NCBI GenBank assembly: GCA_903862155.1 | Contig: CAIOXF010000344.1 | Coordinates: 1-13,115 of the forward strand | Length of the DNA stretch: 13,115 bases | Direction of reading: 5' to 3' | From: an uncultured cyanobacterium | GTDB taxonomy: Bacteria; Cyanobacteriota; Cyanobacteriia; PCC-6307; Cyanobiaceae | The notes under the pieces: model-generated | The model's input: only the letters and a program-made list of their open reading frames with translations | Database searches by the model: none | What the model was told of the DNA's origin: nothing | Made by a program: the position numbers and the translations under genes | Shown: piece by piece, positions 6,156-11,832 of the stretch | Layout of the letters: every line of letters begins with the position of its first letter | Numbering within the stretch: position 1 is the first letter of the stretch

Positions 6156-7075
6156 GGCTGCAGTCGCGCGATCACCTTCAGGCCGGTGAGATCCCGCACC
6201 CGCTGGATGTCGATCGGGTCGAGGGCCACGCGCACCTCCACGATGCGGGCGTCGGCATCACCGGTGGGGTCGGTGGAGAGCACCTGGCGCTGGCGCACCT
6301 GGGGGCTGATCCGCACCACCTGGCCGCGCAAGGTGCCGGTGAAGCCGCCGTTCTCACTGGTGAGGTCCACGGACTGGCCGATGCGCACCCGGTTGATGTC
6401 GCTCTCGTAGACCTCCAGCAGAGCTTCCATACGGTTGCTGGCACCGAGCTCCAACACGCCGTCGTTACCTGGACGCTCGCCTTGGCGGGTGCGAATCCGC
6501 AGCACGGTGCCGTCGATCGGCGCACGCAGCTCGGTGAGGGCCAGCTCGGCGTTCACCCTGGCGAGTTCGGCCTGGGCGTCGCCAAGCAGGCCCTGGAGCT
6601 CGAGCAGGCGGGTTTCCCGGCCATCCAGTTCGCCGCGGGGATACACACCGGTGCGGCTGAGTTCGCGGTAGCGCGCGATGTCGCGCGTCTGGAACACCAA
6701 CCGCCGCTGCAGGTTGGCAATGCGGGTGGTAAGTCTGCGCTGATCGGCCAGCAAGCCGGGGCGGGTATCAAAGCGGGCGAGCAGCTGGCCCTCGCGCACG
6801 CTGTCGCCCTCCTGCACCAGCAGCGCCGTGATCACTGGGCTGCCGCCGATGCCGCTGATCGGCGCGGCGAGCTTGCGCACATCGCCCCTGGGCTCAAGCC
6901 TGCCCAGAGCCGCCACCGCCTCATTGCGAGCAGGGGCGGCGGGGAGCGCCGCAGCGGGCTTAGCCGCCGGCGCTGGCTTTTTGGATGGGCGGCTGTGGAT
7001 CAGCACAGCAAGCAGCACCACCCCGGCGCTAGCCAGCAGCCAGGCCCAAGGGCGCTCACGCAGCGAACGGATCAA
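6152..7075 (-). CDS. devB: DevB-type membrane fusion (periplasmic adaptor) protein
   Basis: Adaptor that should link the DevC/DevA inner-membrane pump to an outer-membrane TolC channel. The 307 residues hold a membrane anchor at about 10-27, a Pro/Ala linker, the DevB hallmark ALGRLEPRGDVRKLAAP (56-72), a first lipoyl half, a short alpha-hairpin (about 106-180), a second lipoyl half (LRAPIDGTVLRI, 183-194), a beta-barrel region with YESDINRVRIGQ (223-234), and a membrane-proximal part with DPTGDADARIVEVRV (269-283). The start is taken as TTG 7073-7075, forming a TTGA overlap with the pcyA stop. No good Shine-Dalgarno sequence is seen, so re-initiation after pcyA is the likely mode. The frame is open 45 codons upstream inside pcyA, but that part has no family likeness. 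The hairpin is short and its tip motif is altered (see findings). Confidence 0.9.
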   Translation of the reverse strand: MIRSLRERPWAWLLASAGVVLLAVLIHSRPSKKPAPAAKPAAALPAAPARNEAVAALGRLEPRGDVRKLAAPISGIGGSPVITALLVQEGDSVREGQLLARFDTRPGLLADQRRLTTRIANLQRRLVFQTRDIARYRELSRTGVYPRGELDGRETRLLELQGLLGDAQAELARVNAELALTELRAPIDGTVLRIRTRQGERPGNDGVLELGASNRMEALLEVYESDINRVRIGQSVDLTSENGGFTGTLRGQVVRISPQVRQRQVLSTDPTGDADARIVEVRVALDPIDIQRVRDLTGLKVIARLQP

Positions 7076-7821
7076 GGTGCCGGCGGATCGTCGAAAAGGA
7101 GTTCTTCGATGTAGCGGTCCGCCCAGGCCGGGTTGAAGGCCTTCTGCAGGACGCGACGAGTCTTGTCGTTCTGTTTCTGCTGCTTGCAATAGCGGAGCTG
7201 CCCGTGCCACCGCTCAAGCGTAGAAGGATGGTCTGAGGCATCCGGTTCGGCGGCACGCACGGCATCGGCGAGAACCGCCAGGAATTCACCCACCTCCGCA
7301 ATGAAATCCTGCTCCTCGGCAGGGCTGGTGGGCCTCACGAAGCGCACGTAAGGCGAAAAGATCGAACCCCACGCCGGCAGCTCCCGCTCCTGGCTGTAGC
7401 GGCGCACCGGCCGGGCGGCGAGGGCCGCATCAATCGAGGCCGGCAGCACGCCCACCACCGGCGAAAGATCCACGATCGCGGCGGACACCCCCGACGGACC
7501 GGCAACAATGTCGGCCCCGAATACGGGCAGATCGAAGCGCGGATCGGGGAAGAACACGCAGTGCAGGATCTGCAGACCAGCCCCCAGGCGGGCGGTTTCC
7601 AGGTGCAGCTTGCGCAGGCCCCGGCAGGAGCGCAGCTCGTTGCGGATGAACAGTGCTTCGCCATCAAGGCTCCCGCTGATGGCCTCCAAGTCGTCGGCCA
7701 CTGCCAGGGGCGCCAGCTCGGGCAGGGCCTGCCAGTCGCTGCGGATGCGTTCAGCCAGGGCATCCACCAAGGGATGGAGGCCACCCGCCGAAGCCGGTGC
7801 CGGGGAGGAGGGTGAAGCCAA
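7072..7821 (-). CDS. pcyA: Phycocyanobilin:ferredoxin oxidoreductase
   Basis: PcyA carries out the four-electron reduction of biliverdin IXalpha to phycocyanobilin, using ferredoxin, for phycobilisomes and phytochromes. With the TTG start at 7821 the protein has 249 residues, close to the 248 of Synechocystis. Glu75, His87 (in LHCVFFPDPRF) and Asp104 (in FGADIVAG) match the catalytic Glu76, His88 and Asp105 in exact spacing, and Asn218 in QQKQNDKTRR matches Asn219. The block AAIVDLSPV (114-122) and ending ADRYIEELLFDDPPAP are also typical. Another TTG at 7869 would add 16 low-complexity residues and has an AAGG seven bases upstream; I prefer 7821 on length and family N-terminus. The gene is first in a tightly overlapping run with devB, devC and devA, and diverges from the M16 pair. 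Confidence 0.95.
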   Translation of the reverse strand: MASPSSPAPASAGGLHPLVDALAERIRSDWQALPELAPLAVADDLEAISGSLDGEALFIRNELRSCRGLRKLHLETARLGAGLQILHCVFFPDPRFDLPVFGADIVAGPSGVSAAIVDLSPVVGVLPASIDAALAARPVRRYSQERELPAWGSIFSPYVRFVRPTSPAEEQDFIAEVGEFLAVLADAVRAAEPDASDHPSTLERWHGQLRYCKQQKQNDKTRRVLQKAFNPAWADRYIEELLFDDPPAP

Positions 7822-7836
7822 CGGGGAAGCCGCAGG

Positions 7837-7850
7837 GGGCTTGGAAGCCC
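7837..7850. repeat. Inverted repeat upstream of pcyA
   Basis: Six-base arms GGGCTT and AAGCCC are separated by two bases. With the 7821 start it lies 16 bases before the pcyA coding region, where it could be an operator half or a leader hairpin. With the longer 7869 start it would be coding. Confidence 0.45.
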
Positions 7851-7866
7851 AGAATGTAGACGTCGC

Positions 7867-7881
7867 CAAGGTTGCGCCTTG
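7867..7881. repeat. Inverted repeat between divergent pcyA and M16 genes
   Basis: CAAGG, five spacer bases, then CCTTG. The symmetry gives each strand an AAGG followed seven bases later by a TTG, so each arm could serve as ribosome-binding site and start codon for the divergent genes. It may instead be an operator shared by both promoters. The symmetry is seen directly; the role is inferred. Confidence 0.45.
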
Positions 7882-9147
7882 CCCCAGGCTGTATGTGCCC
7901 CGTTGCTGCCGGGTCTGTCGGCGCCCCAGAGCCGAAGCCTGGCCAACGGAGCCCGTGTGGTGAGCCTGGCCATGGAGGAGGCACCGCTGGTGTGCCTCGA
8001 TTTCTGGTGCCGGGCAGGGAGCGTGTGGGAGCGGCCCGAGGAGAGCGGCATCGCCCATTTTCTTGAGCACATGGTGTTCAAGGGGTCGAAGCGGCTGGCG
8101 GCTGGCGAATTCGACCTGCGCATTGAGGCCCTGGGCGGCAGCAGCAACGCCGCCACCGGCTTCGACGATGTGCACTTCCATGTGCTGATTCCACCGGAAG
8201 CAGCGGCCGAAGGATTGGAGCTGCTGCTGGATCTGGTGCTGGCACCGGCCCTCGATCCCGATGCCTTCGCCATGGAGCGCCAGGTGGTGCTCGAAGAGCT
8301 GGCCCAGAGCGAAGACCAGCCCGATGAGGTGGCGGTGCAGACCCTGCTCAGCCGGGCCTGCCCGCAGCACAACTACGGCCTGCCGATCCTGGGGTTGAAG
8401 GAGCGGCTGCTGGCCCACACCCCGTCCTTGATGGCGGCCTTCCACCAGCGCCGCTATACGGCCGAGCGCTGCGTGCTTGCCCTCACCGGCGCCCTTGATG
8501 CGGCCCGGCTGGATGGGGTGCTGGAGGGCAGCGCCCTGGCCCGGTTGCCTCGCGGCGACGGTGATCTGGAGTTGCCGGAGATCCAGGTGCAGAGCGGGCG
8601 GCACCGGCTCGAGCTGCCGCGGCTGGAATCGGCGCGTCTGCTGATGGTGTGGCAGCTGCCGGCCGGCCGTGATCAACGGGCCGTGATGGGGGCCGACCTG
8701 CTCACCACCCTGCTGGCGGAAGGCCGCCGCAGCCGGCTGGTGGAGCGGCTGCGGGAGCAGCTGCGCATCGTGGAGAGCATTGATCTCGATCTCCATGTGA
8801 TGGAGTGCGGGAGCTTTGCCCTGCTGGAGGCAGTGTGCGAGGCCGATGAGCTGGAGCCGGTGGAACAGGCCATCCGGGCGGTGTGGAACGAAACCATGGG
8901 GCACCCCATCGGCGACGCCGAATGGCAGCGCTGCCAGCGGCTGGTGTCGAACGGCTATCGCTTCGGGCTGGAGTCGCCGGGAGGCGTAGCGGGGCTGATC
9001 GGCTGCAATGCCCTCTGGGGCCGCGAACAGCCCCTGCAACAACCGCTGGAGCTGCTGGGCACCTGGACGGCCCAGGAGCTGCAGGAGGCAGCCCTTCCCC
9101 TGTTGGATCCCAGCCGCGCCTGCGTGGTGCAGGCGGTGCCGGCATGA
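7879..9147 (+). CDS. M16-family zinc metallopeptidase, catalytic subunit
   Basis: A zinc peptidase of the processing-peptidase/pitrilysin class, probably degrading or processing short peptides. Counting from the TTG at 7879, the 422 residues have the inverted zinc motif HFLEH at 60-64, with the third ligand Glu140 in VVLEEL at the usual 76-residue distance. LGGSSNAATGFDDVHFHV (85-102) is a typical following strand. The C-terminal half has the M16 fold, but the Tyr of the Arg/Tyr pair is missing: in RLREQLRIVE, Arg292 is kept and Glu299 takes the Tyr place. No signal peptide is visible. The start is uncertain: TTG 7879 has AAGG seven bases upstream, TTG 7903 gives a more family-like N-terminus, and ATG 7972 would cut the first strand. 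It shares ATGA with the next gene. Confidence 0.9.
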   Translation: MPQAVCAPLLPGLSAPQSRSLANGARVVSLAMEEAPLVCLDFWCRAGSVWERPEESGIAHFLEHMVFKGSKRLAAGEFDLRIEALGGSSNAATGFDDVHFHVLIPPEAAAEGLELLLDLVLAPALDPDAFAMERQVVLEELAQSEDQPDEVAVQTLLSRACPQHNYGLPILGLKERLLAHTPSLMAAFHQRRYTAERCVLALTGALDAARLDGVLEGSALARLPRGDGDLELPEIQVQSGRHRLELPRLESARLLMVWQLPAGRDQRAVMGADLLTTLLAEGRRSRLVERLREQLRIVESIDLDLHVMECGSFALLEAVCEADELEPVEQAIRAVWNETMGHPIGDAEWQRCQRLVSNGYRFGLESPGGVAGLIGCNALWGREQPLQQPLELLGTWTAQELQEAALPLLDPSRACVVQAVPA

Positions 9148-10427
9148 GCGGCGCCAATCTGCGGTGGGAGCACCACACACTCGCCGGTGCCTTACCGCTG
9201 CGGGTGCATCGCCGCAGCGGTGCCCAGGTGTTGGCGGCCCGGCTATGGCTCCGCGGCGGCAGCAGTGCCGATCCAGAGGGCCGGCGTGGCTCAGCCCAGC
9301 TGCTGGCGGGGCTACTGACCCGCGGCTGCGGCGATCTCGACGCCGAAGCCCTGGCCGATGCAGTAGAGGGCTGCGGAGCCGCCCTGCGGGCCGAAGCTGG
9401 GGAAGACCATCTGGCGATCAGCCTCAAATGCGCCAACAGTGATGCCCTTGCCCTAACCCCGCTGCTGCTGGCGATGGCCCGCGAACCGCGGCTCGATCCG
9501 GATCAGATCGCTCTGGAGCGCCAGCTCAACCTGCAGACCCTGCAGCGCCAGCGGGAGGATCCGTTCCAGCTTGCCCACGATCAGTTGCGCCATCAGCTCT
9601 ACGGCGATGGGCCCTACGGGCACGACCCCCTGGGGGTGGAGGCGGAGCTAGCCACAATCGGTGCCTCAGTGCTGCAGCCCCAGGTGGCCCAGCTCGGGGC
9701 TGCCGGCGCGGTGCTGGTGCTCTGCGGTGAACTCCCGGATGGCTTGATTGAGGCCCTGGACGCTGATCTGGGCGCCAAGCCCTGGTGCAGCCATCTCCCC
9801 ACGGCGGAAGCTGGCCCCCCGGGCCTGCTTGGCGATCGGCTGGGCGCGGTGGAGCAGGACACCGAGCAGCTCGTGTTGATGCAGGGCTGCGCCACGGTGC
9901 CCCTGAGCCATCCCGACGGCCTGCCCCTGCGGCTGCTGCAGGCCCATCTGGGGCTGGGGATGTCGAGCCGGCTGTTTGTGGCGATGCGGGAAGAGCGCGG
10001 TCTGGCCTACGACGTGGGGGTGCACATGCCTGCCCGTCGCGGTGCCACCCCGTTTGTGTGGCACCTCTCCACCTCCACCGATCGGGCCTCAGAGGCCACC
10101 AGCGCCTTTCAAGAAGAGTGGGATCGGCTGCTCACCACGCCGCTCAGTGATGGGGAGCTGGCCCTGGCCAAGGCCAAGTTCAAAGGCCAAGACGCCATGG
10201 GCCGCCAGACCTGCGGCCAGATCGCCGATCGCATGGCGCTGGTGCTCAGCCACGGCTTGCCCGAAACCCACGTAGCCGAGGCGCTGGCCCGGGCCGAGCA
10301 GCTCAACGCCCAGGATCTGCTGGAGGCCGCCCAGCGCCAGCTGCGGCAGCCACGGCTCAGCCTGTGCGGCCCCGCCGCCGCGCTTGAAGCGGCGGCAGCG
10401 GTGTGGGAGCAGCAGGGGCCGGCCTGA
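9144..10427 (+). CDS. M16-family peptidase homologue, non-catalytic partner
   Basis: A 427-residue protein of the same fold as its upstream neighbour but without a zinc site: GSAQLLAGLLTRG (49-61) stands where the neighbour has GIAHFLEHMVFKG, so His-Glu-His is replaced by Gln52, Ala55 and Gly56. The C-terminal half keeps the substrate-binding motif MREERGLAYDVG (281-292), with Arg282 and Tyr289 spaced as in active two-subunit enzymes. The C-terminal helix EEWDRLLTTPLSDGELALAK is also typical. The start is ATG 9144, overlapping the previous stop as ATGA; an in-frame start further upstream would lie inside the first M16 gene. It most likely forms a heterodimer with that protein, as mitochondrial processing peptidase and Sph2681/Sph2682 do. 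Confidence 0.92.
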   Translation: MSGANLRWEHHTLAGALPLRVHRRSGAQVLAARLWLRGGSSADPEGRRGSAQLLAGLLTRGCGDLDAEALADAVEGCGAALRAEAGEDHLAISLKCANSDALALTPLLLAMAREPRLDPDQIALERQLNLQTLQRQREDPFQLAHDQLRHQLYGDGPYGHDPLGVEAELATIGASVLQPQVAQLGAAGAVLVLCGELPDGLIEALDADLGAKPWCSHLPTAEAGPPGLLGDRLGAVEQDTEQLVLMQGCATVPLSHPDGLPLRLLQAHLGLGMSSRLFVAMREERGLAYDVGVHMPARRGATPFVWHLSTSTDRASEATSAFQEEWDRLLTTPLSDGELALAKAKFKGQDAMGRQTCGQIADRMALVLSHGLPETHVAEALARAEQLNAQDLLEAAQRQLRQPRLSLCGPAAALEAAAAVWEQQGPA

Positions 10428-10434
10428 GGCCCTG
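10413..10434. promoter_or_regulatory. Hairpin between convergent M16 and sipA genes
   Basis: A seven-base-pair stem with one bulged G and a GGCCTGA loop; the loop holds the stop codon of the second M16 gene. The two genes converge with nine bases between stops, so this could be a weak bidirectional terminator. No T-tract follows on either strand. Confidence 0.3.
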
Positions 10435-10436
10435 GA

Positions 10437-10688
10437 TCACTCCAGCGCTGTGGCGGGTTCGAGATCGGCAGCAGCCACCAGGAACGTGCCACGGCGGAAG
10501 CGCACGGCCCGCTGCTCCAGGGGCTTGAGGGCCACCACCACACCCACCTCTCCGGTATCCACCAGATCGGGGGGGCGGAGCATCGGCATCGGATCCGCCG
10601 TTTTGAGATAGGCCGGCCTGGTGCTGAGCCGCACCGAGGCGCCTACCGGGGCCTGGGCAGCGTTGGAGCCGTCGGGGGCTGTGGTCAT
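10437..10688 (-). CDS. sipA: SipA-like regulatory protein (DUF3148)
   Basis: SipA is a small cyanobacterial protein that binds the histidine kinase NblS (Hik33) and raises its activity, affecting the responses to high light and nutrient stress. The 83-residue protein contains the hallmark segment YLKTADPMPMLRPPDLV (27-43), then GEVGVVVALKP (46-56), and a final VRFRRGTFLVAAADLE (62-77), matching the small beta-barrel layout of DUF3148. The N-terminal 15 residues are a loose extension. The start is ATG 10686-10688, with a strong GGAGG eight bases upstream, the best ribosome-binding site in the window. It converges on the M16 pair and diverges from bioY. The family call is firm; function is by homology. 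Confidence 0.88.
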   Translation of the reverse strand: MTTAPDGSNAAQAPVGASVRLSTRPAYLKTADPMPMLRPPDLVDTGEVGVVVALKPLEQRAVRFRRGTFLVAAADLEPATALE

Positions 10689-10696
10689 GGGCCCAT

Positions 10697-10701
10697 CCTC
10701 C
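10697..10701 (-). promoter_or_regulatory. Shine-Dalgarno of sipA
   Basis: GGAGG on the minus strand, eight bases before the ATG at 10688. It fixes the sipA start. The spacer, with the AT of the start codon, forms the 10-base palindrome ATGGGCCCAT (10687-10696). Confidence 0.75.
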
Positions 10702-10762
10702 CAGCCCTGGAAGCCAGCCCAGCACGCAAGCCGCAGAATGGGGCCCAACGACCATTGCACCT

Positions 10763-11338
10763 GTGCGGGCCCTTGCCACCTGGAGCGGCGCCATCGCCGG
10801 CCTGCTGCTGATCATGGTGGGCGGACTGATCCAGGCCGGGGTTCCCATCCCTGCCGCCGACGGCGGCCTGCGGATCTGGGGCCTACCGATCAGCCTGCAG
10901 GTGCCGGCCCTGCTGCTAACGGCCCTGGTGTGCGGCCCCCGCAGCGCCTTGCTCGCGGCGGTGGCCTACATCAGCCTGGGCATGTTCCAGCTGCCGGTGT
11001 TTCAGGGGGGCGGCGGGGCGGCCTACCTGCTGGATCCCGGATTCGGCTATTTGGCGGGCTTCATCCCCGCCGCGTGGCTCACCGGCAAGCTGGCACGCCA
11101 GTCCGGCATGAACGATGTGCTCAACCTGGCCGGTGCGGCGGTGGTGGGCTTGGCCGTGCTTCAGCTCTGCGGTGTGGTGAACCTGCTGCTGGGCGCCCTG
11201 GCCGGCCGCTGGGGTCCGAACCTGGGGGCGCTCCTCTTCAGCTACTCCCTCGCCCCCGTGGTGCCCCAGCTGCTCCTCTGCTGCGCCGTGGCCGTGCTGG
11301 CCCTGGGGCTGCGCAAGCTGCTGCTGATCGAATCGTGA
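10763..11338 (+). CDS. bioY: BioY biotin transporter, substrate-binding S component
   Basis: BioY is the integral membrane S component of an ECF-type biotin importer. The 191 residues are almost entirely hydrophobic with about six membrane segments. The family block runs LGMFQLPVFQGGGGAAYLLD (72-91) followed by PGFGYLAGFIPAAWLTGKL (92-110), which includes the biotin-binding region. No ATPase (A) or EcfT partner lies nearby, so it either shares a module encoded elsewhere or works alone, as some BioY proteins do. The start is taken as GTG 10763; no ATG is available in frame and there is no clear Shine-Dalgarno sequence. It diverges from sipA across 74 bases and overlaps lspA by GTGA. Confidence 0.92.
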   Translation: MRALATWSGAIAGLLLIMVGGLIQAGVPIPAADGGLRIWGLPISLQVPALLLTALVCGPRSALLAAVAYISLGMFQLPVFQGGGGAAYLLDPGFGYLAGFIPAAWLTGKLARQSGMNDVLNLAGAAVVGLAVLQLCGVVNLLLGALAGRWGPNLGALLFSYSLAPVVPQLLLCCAVAVLALGLRKLLLIES

Positions 11339-11832
11339 GGCGTCTGTTGTCTCCCGCGCGGGGTGTGCTGGCCAATCGACGCCTGCTGGCCTATGCCGTG
11401 GCGATCGCCGTGGTGCTGGTGGATCAGCTCAGCAAGGCCTGGGCGCTGGAGGCCCTCGCCCAGGGCCCAAAACCATTTCTGCCAGGGCTGCTGGAGTTTG
11501 TGCTCACGTTCAACACCGGCGCTGCCTTCAGCCTGTTCACCGGCGGTGCCACAGGGCTTGGCGTGGTGAGCCTGGCGGTGGTGGGGGGGGCCGTGGTGTG
11601 GCTGCAACAGCAGAACGCCCTGCCACTGGCACGCAGCCTGGGGGCCGGCTTCCTGCTGGGCGGCGCTGCCGGCAATGGGATCGACCGCTGGCGCAGCGGG
11701 GCGGTGGTGGATTTTCTCGCCCTTATTCCGATCGACTTCCCGGTGTTCAACCTCGCCGATGTCGCCATCAACCTCGCGGTGCTCTGCCTGGCGATCGATC
11801 TGCTGCGGGGCAAGCCCGCGGAGGGGGCATGA
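11335..11832 (+). CDS. lspA: Lipoprotein signal peptidase (signal peptidase II)
   Basis: LspA is the membrane aspartyl protease that removes signal peptides from lipid-modified prolipoproteins. The 165 residues show four membrane segments (starting at about 18, 70, 102 and 137). The motif VDQLSK (29-34), the FNTGAAFSLF block (59-68) and the catalytic region AAGNGIDRWRSGAVVDF (111-127), then FNLADVAINLA (138-148), are all present. Asp126 and Asp142 are the predicted catalytic pair. Length matches the family. The start is GTG 11335-11337, overlapping the bioY stop as GTGA, with no Shine-Dalgarno sequence, so translation probably depends on bioY. It overlaps the next gene as ATGA. No unusual residues are seen. 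Confidence 0.96.
   Translation: MRRLLSPARGVLANRRLLAYAVAIAVVLVDQLSKAWALEALAQGPKPFLPGLLEFVLTFNTGAAFSLFTGGATGLGVVSLAVVGGAVVWLQQQNALPLARSLGAGFLLGGAAGNGIDRWRSGAVVDFLALIPIDFPVFNLADVAINLAVLCLAIDLLRGKPAEGA

Noticed and set aside
5268..6410. Plus-strand open frame of 380 codons
   Set aside because: It is antisense to devC and devB, with no recognisable domain.
7075..7210. Longer DevB N-terminus reading into pcyA
   Set aside because: The added residues are the pcyA C-terminus in another frame and do not resemble DevB; the TTGA overlap start fits the rest of the operon.
7861..7960. Possible small RNA (SRP-like) in the pcyA-M16 region
   Set aside because: I looked for the conserved SRP RNA apical sequence and for tmRNA features and found neither; the bases are largely coding for the M16 protein.
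7822..9180. Upstream extension of the pcyA frame, giving a 702-codon open frame
   Set aside because: The extra 450 residues are antisense to the first M16 gene and have shadow-like Gln/His-rich composition. The PcyA fold is complete without them.
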